Made by a program: the position numbers and the translations under genes. From Arthrobacter sp. TPD3018 (lineage in GTDB: Bacteria; Pseudomonadota; Alphaproteobacteria; Sphingomonadales; Sphingomonadaceae), in contig QDFQ01000001.1 in NCBI GenBank assembly GCA_003075315.1, positions 847,355 through 911,354 of the forward strand: 64,000 bases of DNA, written 5' to 3'. Below the pieces are notes generated by a model. It saw only the letters and a program-made list of their open reading frames with translations. It was not told where the DNA came from and made no database searches. Below, piece after piece: positions 1-9,187 of this stretch (positions are counted from its first letter, which is position 1; each line of letters begins with the position of its first letter).

Positions 1-492
1 ATCATCGTGACGGCCCTGTTCGGGCGGCGCGACCAGGGCTGGTTCGATGCGCAGCGGGCGGCGCACTTCCCGCCCGAACGCAACGTGCTGGCCGCGCATC
101 TAACGCTATTCCACCACCTGCCGCCCTCGGCGGAGGACGAGATTAAGCATCGCCTGAACGGCCTCACCCGCGGCGTGCGGGCGCCGCAGGCACGAGTCGG
201 CGGGCTGATGTCGCTGGGGCGCGGCGTCGCCTATCGGATCGAATCGCCCGTTCTGGTCGCGATCCGGCGCGATCTGGCCGACGCCTTCGGGGGCCTGCTG
301 ACCCCGCAGGATGCCGGTGGCTGGCGCCCGCACGTTACCATCCAGAACAAGGTTCAGCCCAATATCGCCAAGCTGCTGCTGACCGCTTTGTCGCGCGATT
401 TTGCACCCCGCGACGTCGAAATCGCGGGGCTGGCGGCATGGTGGTATCGTGGCGGTCCGTGGGAAGCAATTTCCCGTCACATGTTCGCTTGA
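1..492 (+). CDS. 2'-5' RNA ligase family protein, 5' partial
   Basis: This is the 3' part of a gene that runs in from the left edge; the frame is open to base 1, and the GTG at position 7 is probably internal. The product has the two H-x-T motifs of the 2H phosphoesterase superfamily, HLTLF near residue 30 and HVTIQ near residue 110 counted from that GTG, which bracket the active site of LigT/2'-5' RNA ligase-like proteins. Members act on 2'-5' or cyclic phosphodiester bonds, but the substrate in sphingomonads is not known. The stop lies 44 bases before the tRNA gene. The family call is firm and the physiological role is open. Confidence 0.75.
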   Translation: MIVTALFGRRDQGWFDAQRAAHFPPERNVLAAHLTLFHHLPPSAEDEIKHRLNGLTRGVRAPQARVGGLMSLGRGVAYRIESPVLVAIRRDLADAFGGLLTPQDAGGWRPHVTIQNKVQPNIAKLLLTALSRDFAPRDVEIAGLAAWWYRGGPWEAISRHMFA

Positions 493-536
493 CGGGGGCC
501 GCATCCCGCTCCTATAGGCGCCCCTCCACACGGCGG

Positions 537-613
537 GGCGGAGTAGCTCAGCTGGTTAGAGCACGGGAATCATAATCCTGGGGTCGGGGGTTCAAGTCCC
601 TCCTCCGCTACCA
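537..613 (+). tRNA. tRNA-Met (CAT anticodon), elongator
   Basis: A full 77-base cloverleaf can be folded: the 7-bp acceptor stem GGCGGAG pairs with CTCCGCT (one G-U pair), the D stem is GCTC/GAGC, the anticodon stem is CGGGA/TCCTG with loop ATCATAA, and the CCA end is encoded at 611-613. The anticodon is CAT. The anticodon stem lacks the three G-C pairs of initiator tRNA and position 1 is paired, which argues for elongator methionine. A lysidine-modified tRNA-Ile2 also has CAT but normally has a different acceptor stem. Confidence 0.93.
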
Positions 614-710
614 CATCGGTAGCGCCGCGCGTGTGAGGCGATCGACAGACGGAACGCTTTGTTCACCATTGCCGTGCGATAGCGGGCGCTGGTCGGTTCG
701 GGTCGCGTCG

Positions 711-1004
711 ATGCCCTATCACTTTTCAAATGAACGTCGGACCGCCGATCGGCGGGTTGTCAAACAGCCCCATGCGGGGCCTGAGCGTCGTCTGGCGGAG
801 CGCCGGGCCACCGAGGTGAAGCTGGTCCGCAAGCCGCAGCCGATGCACCGTGGCGTGCTGTGGGCGGCGGTTTTGATGGTTCTGGTCCTGTCCGACAGCG
901 TGTGGCTCGACGGGGCGTATCGCCACATGGTGACGGGCGGCATCGCCGACTGGATCGCCAGCGTGCGCTATTGGTCCGACCACGTCTGGGACTGGCGCGC
1001 CTAG
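711..1004 (+). CDS. Small single-span membrane protein, unknown function
   Basis: This 97-residue protein has a basic, Arg-rich N-terminal half (residues 1-45), one hydrophobic segment at about residues 50-65 (LWAAVLMVLVLSD) and a short Trp-rich tail. I chose the ATG at 711 because upstream codons in the frame look non-coding. No domain is recognised. The stop codon TAG at 1002-1004 overlaps the stop of the convergent fdhD gene by three bases, so the two genes end on each other. It may be an inner-membrane protein with a cytoplasmic basic tail. Confidence 0.6.
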   Translation: MPYHFSNERRTADRRVVKQPHAGPERRLAERRATEVKLVRKPQPMHRGVLWAAVLMVLVLSDSVWLDGAYRHMVTGGIADWIASVRYWSDHVWDWRA

Positions 1005-1792
1005 GCGAAGGCGCCAAACGGATCGTTCATCACCAGCATCGCATCGGACCGCGCGAGCGCGATCAGTGTCAGGCCGTGCGCACGGGCGTGATCCAGCGCG
1101 AAGCTGGTGGGGGCGGAGATGCCGACCAGCAGCGGCGTCTCGGCGACCAGCGCCTTGTCGGCCATTTCGAAGCTGATGCGCGAGGTGACGAGCGTGAAGG
1201 CGGCCCCAGCGCTCCCCCGCGCCTGCGCGCCGATCAGCTTGTCGAGCGCATTGTGGCGGCCGACGTCCTCGAAGATCGCCGCGATCGCACCATCGGCGCT
1301 GCAGGCGGCCGCGGCATGGACGGCACCGGTCGCGGCGTTGAGGCGCTGGTGCGCACGAATCGCAGCCAGCGCGGCAAAGATCGCAGCCGGCTCGACGACA
1401 GGGCAGGGTGGCCGCTCGCGCACCGGCCGCGCGAGCTGTTCCAGGCTGGCGATCCCGCACAGGCCGCATCCCGTATCGCTGCTGCGATGGCGGACGCGGT
1501 CGTGGATGCGGGGGCGGCAGCGCGCGGCGAGCGCGACGCGGACGATCCAGCCCGCCTCCGCTTCGAAGACGTCGATATCCTCGACGTCGGCAGCGGTGTC
1601 GGCGAGGCGTTCGGTCAACATGAAGCCGAGCGCGAAGACGTCGAGATCGCGCGGCGTCATCATCATGACCGCATAGCCCAGGCCGTCGACTTCGATCGCG
1701 ACGGGTACCTCGACGGCGACGTCTCGCGAGCCCGTCGTGGCGCGGCCATCGGCGTGAAGCACCCGGATCGGCTCGGGCCGCGATACGCTCAC
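1001..1792 (-). CDS. fdhD: Formate dehydrogenase accessory sulfurtransferase FdhD
   Basis: FdhD moves sulfur from a cysteine desulfurase to the molybdenum cofactor of formate dehydrogenases. The 263-residue product carries the conserved GCGLCG cysteine motif near residue 106, the FEDVGRHNA motif and the SFEMADKA region typical of the family. The start is a GTG at 1790-1792 that overlaps the mobA stop as GTGA, giving the usual family length; the longer upstream reading frame lies inside mobA. It is the last gene of the oxidoreductase-mobA-fdhD operon, which fits its role in maturing that enzyme. Confidence 0.93.
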   Translation of the reverse strand: MSVSRPEPIRVLHADGRATTGSRDVAVEVPVAIEVDGLGYAVMMMTPRDLDVFALGFMLTERLADTAADVEDIDVFEAEAGWIVRVALAARCRPRIHDRVRHRSSDTGCGLCGIASLEQLARPVRERPPCPVVEPAAIFAALAAIRAHQRLNAATGAVHAAAACSADGAIAAIFEDVGRHNALDKLIGAQARGSAGAAFTLVTSRISFEMADKALVAETPLLVGISAPTSFALDHARAHGLTLIALARSDAMLVMNDPFGAFA

Positions 1793-2382
1793 AGTGCGGC
1801 GAGATCCTCGGGCGTGTTGACGTTGGCGAGCCGCTCCGGTGCGGCGATCGGCAGCGCGCCGATCTGCTGCGCCCAGCCGCGCACCGAACGTCGGCCGTCG
1901 CGCGCGAGATGGTCGGCGAGCGCGTCGGCAAGGTCGGCGGGCCAGTGGCCGATGACCGGCGCATCGCTGCAATAGCTGGGCGCGCGGCGCAGCAGCGAAG
2001 CGACGAGCGCCTCCGGCAGATACGGCGTGTCGCAGGGCAGCGTCAGCACGCTGTCGAAGCCGTGTATCGCTGCGTGGTGCAGCGCCCCCGCGATGCCGCC
2101 GAGCGGGCCCAGGCCGGGGGCAGGGCGATCCGCGATGCCGCCGTCACGCCCCACGACGACCACCGCATCGGCCCAGCGCGCGCAGGCGTCGCGGACATGC
2201 GACAGCAGCGGCCGGCCGTCCCACAACGCGGCGGCCTTGTCGCTGCCGAAGCGGCTCGATTGGCCGCCGGCGAGGATCGCCGCGAGGATCAGGCCGTCTT
2301 CTCCACCCGCACCGGCACGGATTTCCCCGCCGGAACGTGGCTTTGTTCGGCCTTGTGCGTGACCGGCATCAGGATGTTGCAT
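1789..2382 (-). CDS. mobA: Molybdenum cofactor guanylyltransferase MobA
   Basis: MobA adds GMP to molybdopterin to make the MGD cofactor used by DMSO-reductase-family enzymes. The conserved part begins with the nucleotide-binding motif LAGGQSSRFGSDK and has LPCDTPYLP for metal binding. The first ATG (2382) would overlap the upstream oxidoreductase by 94 bases and add about 30 residues that do not resemble the family. A CTG at 2290-2292 overlaps that gene's stop as CTGA, mirroring the GTGA junction with fdhD, and may be the true start (167 residues). The product is sure; the start is not. Confidence 0.88.
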   Translation of the reverse strand: MQHPDAGHAQGRTKPRSGGEIRAGAGGEDGLILAAILAGGQSSRFGSDKAAALWDGRPLLSHVRDACARWADAVVVVGRDGGIADRPAPGLGPLGGIAGALHHAAIHGFDSVLTLPCDTPYLPEALVASLLRRAPSYCSDAPVIGHWPADLADALADHLARDGRRSVRGWAQQIGALPIAAPERLANVNTPEDLAAL

Positions 2383-4577
2383 TCCGGGTAATAGCCACCC
2401 AAGCAGCCGCGCGGAATGTCATAGGGGACGACCAGCAGGCCATCGACGCGCTTGTCGCCGTTGGTGCCCTCGTCGCCGACCAGATCGACCTTGTCGTGCT
2501 CGGCCAAGCCCAATTCTGCCATGTCCGCGCGGTTCATCAGGACGACGTCGCGCGTGCCTTTGATGCCGCGGAACCGGTCGTGATAGCCATAGACGGTCGT
2601 GTTGAACTGATCGTTCGAGCGCAGCGTCATCAGGCGAAAGCGGCCGGGGGCGTCCTTGAAACCGGTGGCGTTCAATGCGCTCGGCACGTTGAACTCCGCG
2701 CGGCCGCTGTCGGTGAGCCATTGGCGGTGGGCGGCAGGCACGCCCTTCCAGAAGCCGCCGGGGATCCACATCCGTTCGTTGAAGCGGGCGAATTTGTCCG
2801 GATAGGTCGCCTCGATCGCGTCGCGGACGAGACCGTAATCGCCGACCCATGCGTCCCAATCGACCTTCGGGTTGGGGTCGAGCGTTGCCTTGGCGATGCC
2901 GGCCAGGATCGCGGGTTCGCTGAGCAGAGTGTCCGCCGCCGGCGTCGCGCGGCCGCGGCTGCCATAGATGCGGCTGAAACTGTCCTCCATCGTCACCGCC
3001 TGCGGGCCGGTCGCCTGTTCGTCGGTCTCGATCCGGCCGAGGCAGGGGAGAAGGTAGCAGGTCTTGCCGGGCAACAGATGCGTGCGATTGAGCTTGGTCG
3101 CGATGCTGACGGTGAGGTCGAGCGTTTGCCAGGCCGGCTCGATCCGTGCGGTATCGGGCACCGCCCGGGCGAGGTTGCCGCCGAGACCCAGGAACGCCTG
3201 CGCGCTGCCGTCGATGATATGTTCGCACGCTTCGACCGTGTCCCAGCCTTTGTCGCGCGGGGGATCGAAATCATAGAGCTGCTGCAGCCGATCGAGCGGG
3301 GCGAGCTCCGGTTTTTCGGTAATGCCGACGGTGCGCTGACCCTGCACGTTGCTGTGTCCGCGGACGGGGCCGAAGCCAGCGCCGGGCTTGCCGACGTTGC
3401 CGCGCAGCAGCATCAGATTGACGAGCGTGTGGAGGTTGTCGATACCATGCACGTGCTGGGTCAGGCCCATGCCGTAGACGCAGATGACCCGCTTCGACCG
3501 GGCATAGACCGCGCCAGCGGCCTCCATGTCCTGGCGGGAGATGCCGCTTTCATGCTCCAGCGTTGCCCAGTCGGTCGCTCGGACCATGTCGGCGAACGCC
3601 TCGAATCCTGTCGTATGTTCGGCGATGAAGGCATGATCTAGGATCGCGGGGGCGTTGATCCGCTGGCATTGATCGTCCGCCTCGATGACGTATTTGCAGA
3701 TGCCGACCAGCGCGGCGATATCGCCTCCGGCCTTCACCTGATGATATTGCGTGGCGATCGGCGTCGACTTGCGCGTCGCCATCTCGATCGGGTTCTGCGG
3801 GTCGGTAAAGCGTTCGAGACCGCGTTCCTTCAGCGGATTGAACACCACGATCTCGACGCCCCGCTTGGCGCAGCTGCGCAACGGGTGAAGGAAGCGGGGC
3901 GAATTCACGCCCGGATTCTGGCCGAAATAGAAAATAGCGTCACACTGATCGTAATCCGACAAATGGATCGTGCCGACGGGCGAACCAATTGCGGACTTGA
4001 GACCGACCGATGTCGTCTCGTGACACATGTTGGAGGAATCGGGCAGGTTCTGGCTGCCATACAAGCGCGCCATCAACGCCCACATATAGCTGGTTTCCAG
4101 ACTGGCGCGGCCGGACGCGTAGAAGATCACCTTCTTGGGATCGTAGCGCTTCAGATGCGTGCCGATATCGGCAAAGGCCTCCGCCCAGCTGACCGCGACA
4201 TAGCGATCCGTGGCGGCATCGTATTTCATCGGATGCGTCAGCCGCCCGGCCTGTTCCAGGTCGTAATCCTTCCACCCGCGCAAGTCGCTCACGGTATGCT
4301 GCGTGAAGAATTCGGGCGTGGTACGATAGGTGGTCAGCTCCCACGCGGTCGCCTTCGCGCCGTTTTCGCAAAATTCGGCGATATGCGGATGCGCCGGCTT
4401 CCCCCAGGCGCAGGACACGCACATGAAACCGCCCGGCTTGTTCTGCCGGGTGAGTTCACGCGCGGTTTCCGGCCGCACCTTCTCGCGCAGGTTGATCTCC
4501 GCAACCGACTTCATCGATCCCCAGCCACCGGCGGGACCGGTGTAAGGTTCGGTGCTGATCGCCTGGTCGTCGCTCAC
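2289..4577 (-). CDS. FdhF/YdeP family molybdopterin oxidoreductase (formate dehydrogenase-like)
   Basis: This 762-residue protein belongs to the FdhF/YdeP branch of molybdopterin oxidoreductases, related to formate dehydrogenase H. The start is a GTG at 4575-4577 preceded by GGAGGAA at 4584-4590. Near the N-terminus it has CVSCAW (residues 53-56), not the full four-cysteine iron-sulfur motif. The motif NMCHETTSVG places Cys185 at the position of the Mo ligand (Sec or Cys) of formate dehydrogenases. The enzyme needs bis-MGD and sulfuration, and mobA and fdhD follow directly, coupled by overlaps. E. coli YdeP is linked to acid resistance; whether this enzyme oxidises formate cannot be told from sequence. 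Confidence 0.88.
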   Translation of the reverse strand: MSDDQAISTEPYTGPAGGWGSMKSVAEINLREKVRPETARELTRQNKPGGFMCVSCAWGKPAHPHIAEFCENGAKATAWELTTYRTTPEFFTQHTVSDLRGWKDYDLEQAGRLTHPMKYDAATDRYVAVSWAEAFADIGTHLKRYDPKKVIFYASGRASLETSYMWALMARLYGSQNLPDSSNMCHETTSVGLKSAIGSPVGTIHLSDYDQCDAIFYFGQNPGVNSPRFLHPLRSCAKRGVEIVVFNPLKERGLERFTDPQNPIEMATRKSTPIATQYHQVKAGGDIAALVGICKYVIEADDQCQRINAPAILDHAFIAEHTTGFEAFADMVRATDWATLEHESGISRQDMEAAGAVYARSKRVICVYGMGLTQHVHGIDNLHTLVNLMLLRGNVGKPGAGFGPVRGHSNVQGQRTVGITEKPELAPLDRLQQLYDFDPPRDKGWDTVEACEHIIDGSAQAFLGLGGNLARAVPDTARIEPAWQTLDLTVSIATKLNRTHLLPGKTCYLLPCLGRIETDEQATGPQAVTMEDSFSRIYGSRGRATPAADTLLSEPAILAGIAKATLDPNPKVDWDAWVGDYGLVRDAIEATYPDKFARFNERMWIPGGFWKGVPAAHRQWLTDSGRAEFNVPSALNATGFKDAPGRFRLMTLRSNDQFNTTVYGYHDRFRGIKGTRDVVLMNRADMAELGLAEHDKVDLVGDEGTNGDKRVDGLLVVPYDIPRGCLGGYYPECNILMPVTHKAEQSHVPAGKSVPVRVEKTA

Positions 4578-4937
4578 GTCGCAGTTCCTCCGCTCGTCCG
4601 AACGCCAACGTCCCGCCCGGCGGTTGGATGCATGCCGCATGCCACGGCTTATGTACACGCCATCCGATATCTTATCACACGCCTGCCAGCCGGCGCAGGG
4701 CCCAAACATCGCAATTTGAATCAACTTCCCGCAAATTGGTATTGTATTGATCTGAAAGGAATGAGACCACGATGGTTCTGAGGGGTGGTTCCAAACAAAC
4801 CGCAAGTAAATAAGGAACGCTATGCTGTCCTTGTCTGCTGGCCGTAACCGGGTGATCCGTGGCGATGACACACGGACATTCGCGCTGATCGGTCGCGGCG
4901 AATTGCAATCATCCCCGGATCACGAAGGGGAAAGAAC
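4578..4937. promoter_or_regulatory. Divergent promoter region between oxidoreductase operon and TonB receptor gene
   Basis: This 360-base gene-free stretch is less GC-rich than its surroundings, especially at about 4670-4815, where AT-rich segments such as TTGAATCAACTT occur. It should contain the promoters of both divergent units. I cannot assign -35/-10 boxes with confidence. It also holds a short ORF, listed separately. Confidence 0.5.
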
Positions 4938-4941
4938 ATGA
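4822..4941 (+). CDS. Possible 39-residue leader ORF before the TonB receptor
   Basis: An ATG at 4822 preceded by AAGGA at correct spacing opens a 39-codon frame that ends at TGA 4939-4941, so its stop overlaps the receptor start as ATGA. The product is short, polar and rich in Arg, Asp and Gly, with no signal peptide or known domain. The ribosome-binding site and the overlap suggest translation could be coupled to the receptor, as for a leader peptide. It could equally be a chance frame in the 5' untranslated region. Confidence 0.35.
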   Translation: MLSLSAGRNRVIRGDDTRTFALIGRGELQSSPDHEGERT

Positions 4942-7900
4942 TGATGTACAAGGGGATACTCGCCTCCACCTGTTGTCTGGCGGCGTTGCTCGCCATGCCG
5001 GCGCAAGCCCAGGTCACGACCGATCAGGACGCTGCGACGCAGATCGGCGATCCTGTCGCTTCGGCGAAGCTCGCCGCCGATCGGGCGCGCGACGATTCGG
5101 TCGACGCAGACAAATCGCAGGACATCATCGTAACGGGCACGCGCATCGCGCGGCCGAATAACCGCTCCGCCGCGCCGATCACCACCGTCACGGTCGCCGA
5201 AATCGCTGCCCAGGGCGCGACGACGATCGAAGAGGTGATGAACCGCCTGCCGCAGGTTCAGGCCAATGCCGAACAGAATTACGCCGATTCCGACGGCCGC
5301 CAGCGTATCAAGTTGCGCAGCCTGGGCTTCGAACGCACGCTGACGTTGGTCGACGGGCTGCGGCTCGGTATCCAGAACGGCATGGACGTCAGCCTGATCC
5401 CCAACGAGCTGGTCGAGCGGATCGACGTTCTGTCGGGCGGTGCGTCGTCGGTCTACGGCTCGGACGCAGTCGCAGGCGTCGTCAACTTCGTGCTGAAGAA
5501 GGACTTCAACGGCATCGCGCTGACCGGCAACTACAGCTTCTTCAACCACGACAATCGCGCCAACCCGGTGACCGAAGCGGCCGGCCGAGCCTTCTTCCCG
5601 GCGAAGCAGGGCTGGACCAACGACGGCGGTCGCGCGAACCTCACGCTCACCGCGGGCAAGACCTTCCTGGACGGGGCGGTCAGCCTGTCGGGCTATCTCA
5701 ACTACCGCCAGTCGGATCAGGTGAACCTGGGCGACCGGTCGCTGTCGGCATGCGAAGTGACGCAGACCATCGCGACCGGTGTGCTCAACTGCACGCGCAG
5801 CACCTATACGCAGGCGGGCACGATTGTCCCGGGCGGGATCGGCGTGGGCAGCACGTTGGTCAACGATCCCAGCGGGTCGGGCCGGTTCGTGCCCTATAAT
5901 TCCGGTCCGGGCACCTCGACCAATCCGTTCGACGAGCTGGCATTCCAGCGGCCGTTCAACCGCCTGAACACCGGCGCCTTCCTTAACGCCAAGATCTCGA
6001 GCGACATCGAATTGTATTCGACCGCGATGTTCTATCGCGACCGGTCGTTCAACACGCTGCCCAACCGCGTCTATTCGTACAGCGCCTATGGTGCGCCGGC
6101 ATATCAGACCAACTGCGACAATCCGTTCCTATCGGCGTCGCAGCGCACGACGCTGTGCGGTACGCGCACGACCGGTCTGGTGCCGCTCGACGTCCGGTAT
6201 CGCTTCGATGCGCTGCCGCTGGTCGAGACGGGGTTCGAGAACCGCGGCGTGCGCGTCGCGGGCGGCCTGCGCGGCAAGGTGCTCGACGATGCATGGCGGT
6301 ATGACATCGCAGGCGTCTATTCGATGATGCGCGCCAAGACGATCTACCCGTCGCAGCCCGATTACGACCGCGTCAATCGGTCGCTCAACGTGGTGAACGT
6401 CAACGGTACGCCGACCTGTGCGTCGGTGGTCAGCGGTGCCGACCGCGCCTGTGTGCCGTTCAACGCCTTCATCCCCGGTAACAGCAACCTGGCACTGAAC
6501 GACTATCTGTTCACCAGCACCGACGGGTCGCAGAACAGCACGTCGCTGATGTGGCAGGCGCTCGCGGTGCTGAACGGTGACCTTGGCAAGTACGGCATCA
6601 CCTCGCCGCTCGCCGAGCAGGGCGTCGCGGTCGCTTTCGCCAGCGAATTCCGCGCCGAGCTGTACAAGAGCAGCGCCGATGCGCAGTTCCGCGCCAGCAA
6701 CGGCGGCACCGACGCGCGCTTCACGCAGAACGTCGTCGAATCGAACGTCGAGGTGCAGGCGCCGCTGATCGAGCACAAGCCGTAAACCGACCTGTTGCAG
6801 GTCAACGGCGGCTATCGCGTGTCGAAATACAACCGCCTGAATGGCACCTTCAACACCTGGAAGGTCGAGGGCATCTGGGCGCCGATCGCGGACATCGGCT
6901 TCCGCACGTCGTTCAACAAGGCGCAGCGCGCGCCGACCGTGATCGAGGCGGATCAGGCGAGCAACGTCAATTATACGACGACGGGCCCGAACGATCCCTG
7001 CGCGTCGACCCGCGATCCCAACTCGTCGAACCCCAACGTACGGGTCGCACCCACGGCTTCGATCGAGCAATGTCGTCGCACCGGCCTGCCCGACAATCTG
7101 TACGGCAGCGCGACGCTGGACTGTTCGGCGCTGAACACCGGCTGCACCGTGCGCAACGGCGGGTTCAACCTGAAGCCCGAAACGGCCTATACCAAGACGT
7201 TCGGCGTGATCCTGCGCCCGCGCTTCATTCGCGGGCTGACGGTGTCGGCCGACCGGTTCATCATCAACCTGAATGACTCGATCAACTTCTTCCAGGTCAA
7301 CGACTTCTTGAATGGGTGTCTGACCACCGGCCTGCAATATTACTGCCGCGGCATCGTCCGAAACCCCGGCACCTACACGCTGAACAGCGCGCCGGGCGGC
7401 AATCCGACCACCGGCTATTATGCGCGCGGGACGAGCAACAGCTACAAGTCCCAGTCGCATGGTTGGGACTTCCAGGGGCAGTACACGCTGGGCTTGGCCG
7501 GGGCGGGGTCGCTCGATACGTCCTTCAACGGGACGCTGACGACGCGCGTCGGCAGCCAGGATACGCCCGACGCCACGCCGCGCAACTGCGTCGGCTATTA
7601 CGGTCCGGGCTGTGGCGAGAGCATGCCGCGCTGGTCGCACGGCCTGCGCACCACCTGGACGAGTGCCGACAAGGTGGCGAGCGTGTCGCTCAACTGGCGG
7701 CACATCTCGGGCATGACGATCAGCTACAATGCGCCGGCCGACACGGGCATTCCGGCGAACACGGCCCAGTTCCGCCGGTTCTACACGGGCGTGCCTGCGT
7801 ACGATTACATCGACCTGTCGACCGGCTTCGACATCGCCAAGCGCTTCTCGCTGCGGGTGTCGGTAAACAACCTGTTCGACCGCGATCCGCCGCTGCTTCC

Positions 7901-8000
7901 CGACTCGCGTAACGTGCTGGGCCTGCTGCGGAGCAATACGCTGTTCCGCTACGACCTGCTCGGTCGGCAAATCGTCGTGGGGGCAAGCGCGCGCTTCTAA
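4938..8000 (+). pseudogene. TonB-dependent outer-membrane receptor, interrupted by an in-frame TAA
   Basis: The gene encodes a TonB-dependent receptor of about 1,020 codons with a signal peptide (cleavage near AQA, residue 25), a TonB-box/plug region (DIIVTGTRI about residue 60, then RSLGFERTLTLVDG) and a long beta-barrel ending in Phe. At 6783-6785 a TAA interrupts it after residue 615; the same frame continues from PLIEHKP through TDLLQVNGGYRVSKYN to the normal end at 8000, with no frameshift and no loss of barrel sequence. A single base change from a Tyr codon would explain it. The truncated product would lack most of the barrel. A sequencing error is the main alternative. The substrate is unknown. 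Confidence 0.85.
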
Positions 8001-8031
8001 ACGCGCCTTCGCCTATCCGATGGTTCAAAAT

Positions 8032-8060
8032 CGTGGGCCGATCGCCTAGATCGGTCCACG
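8032..8060 (+). terminator. Hairpin after TonB receptor gene
   Basis: An 11-bp inverted repeat (CGTGGGCCGAT pairing with ATCGGTCCACG, one G-U pair) has a 7-base loop and is followed by a short pyrimidine tract, ACTCTTTC. It sits 31 bases after the receptor stop and could be a terminator, though the T-run is weak. Confidence 0.5.
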
Positions 8061-8087
8061 ACTCTTTCATCCGACAGGCGCTTTTCC

Positions 8088-9056
8088 ATGACCACTCATA
8101 CCACCCGCATGCTGATCCTAGGTTCGGGGCCTGCGGGACTGTCCGCCGCGATTTATGGCGCGCGGGCGGGGATGCAGCCGATCGTCGTGCAGGGTATCCA
8201 GCCCGGCGGTCAGCTGACCACGACGACCGATGTCGAAAATTACCCGGGCTTTGCCGACGTCATCCAGGGCCCCTGGCTGATGGAGCAGATGCAGAAGCAG
8301 GCCGAGCATGTCGGCACGCGGCTGATGTGGGATACGATCGTCGAGGTCGACCTGTCCAAGCGTCCGTTCCGCCTGATCGGCGACGGCGGCGACGTGTATG
8401 AGGGCGAGGTGCTAGTGATCGCCACCGGCGCGCAGGCCAAATGGCTGGGCATCGAGAGTGAGGAGCCGATGAAGGGCAAGGGCGTCAGCGCCTGCGCGAC
8501 CTGCGACGGCTTCTTCTATCGCGGCAAGAAGGTCGCGGTGATCGGCGGCGGCAACACCGCGGTCGAGGAGGCTTTGTACCTCACCAACCACAGCGATGAC
8601 GTGACGCTGATCCACCGCCGCGACACGTTGCGCGCCGAGCGCATTCTGCAGGAGCGGCTGCACGCGCATCCCAACATCACGGTGCTGTGGAACAAGGAAG
8701 TGCGCGAGTTCGTCGACGGTGGTGGCACCGCGGGCCTCGTCGCGCTCAAGCTGGAGGACACGCAGACCGGCGAGCATTCGCGGCTCGACGTGCAGGGCGG
8801 CTTCGTCGCCATCGGCCATCATCCGGCGACCGAGCTATTCCGCGGCCATCTGGCGCTGGACGACGATGGCTATATCGCGGTGGAAACCGGCTCGACGCGC
8901 ACCAGCGTGCCGGGCGTATTCGCGTGCGGCGACGTGGCGGACAAGGTCTACCGGCAGGCCGTGACGGCGGCGGGCACGGGCTGCATGGCCGCGCTGGATG
9001 CCGAGCGGTTCCTGGCGGCGGCGGAGTTCGCCGAAATGGCCGAGGCGGCGGAGTAA
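8088..9056 (+). CDS. trxB: Thioredoxin-disulfide reductase
   Basis: TrxB passes electrons from NADPH through FAD to thioredoxin in the cytoplasm. The 322-residue protein has the FAD-binding GSGPAG motif (12-17), the redox-active CATC at 136-139, the NADP-binding GGGNTA motif near 153, and the C-terminal FAD motif GVFACGDVAD. The length is normal for the low-molecular-weight bacterial enzyme. It stands alone, after the hairpin that follows the receptor gene and before a palindromic repeat shared with the convergent hydrolase gene. Confidence 0.96.
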   Translation: MTTHTTRMLILGSGPAGLSAAIYGARAGMQPIVVQGIQPGGQLTTTTDVENYPGFADVIQGPWLMEQMQKQAEHVGTRLMWDTIVEVDLSKRPFRLIGDGGDVYEGEVLVIATGAQAKWLGIESEEPMKGKGVSACATCDGFFYRGKKVAVIGGGNTAVEEALYLTNHSDDVTLIHRRDTLRAERILQERLHAHPNITVLWNKEVREFVDGGGTAGLVALKLEDTQTGEHSRLDVQGGFVAIGHHPATELFRGHLALDDDGYIAVETGSTRTSVPGVFACGDVADKVYRQAVTAAGTGCMAALDAERFLAAAEFAEMAEAAE

Positions 9057-9084
9057 GCGGAAGGCTGCCGCTTCCGCCTCAAAA

Positions 9085-9167
9085 CGTCACCCCAGCGCAG
9101 GCTGGGGTCTTTTGCGGCCCTTGACAAGCTAGTTAACCAAAAGATCCCAGCCTGCGCTGGGACGACG
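9085..9167. repeat. Palindromic repeat, CCCAGCGCAGGCTGGG subtype
   Basis: Two near-palindromes, CCCCAGCGCAGGCTGGGG and CCCAGCCTGCGCTGGG, lie in inverted orientation and together form one larger inverted repeat starting CGTC and ending GACG. The element fills the gap between the convergent trxB and hydrolase genes and may act as a two-way terminator. Related copies occur at 35561 and 47065. Confidence 0.85.
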
Positions 9168-9187
9168 TTGAGTTGGTCGCGTTGCGT

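Noticed and set aside
537..613. tRNA with CAT anticodon considered as initiator or as tRNA-Ile2
   Set aside because: It lacks the initiator's unpaired first position and three G-C pairs in the anticodon stem, and its acceptor stem is not that usual for tRNA-Ile2.
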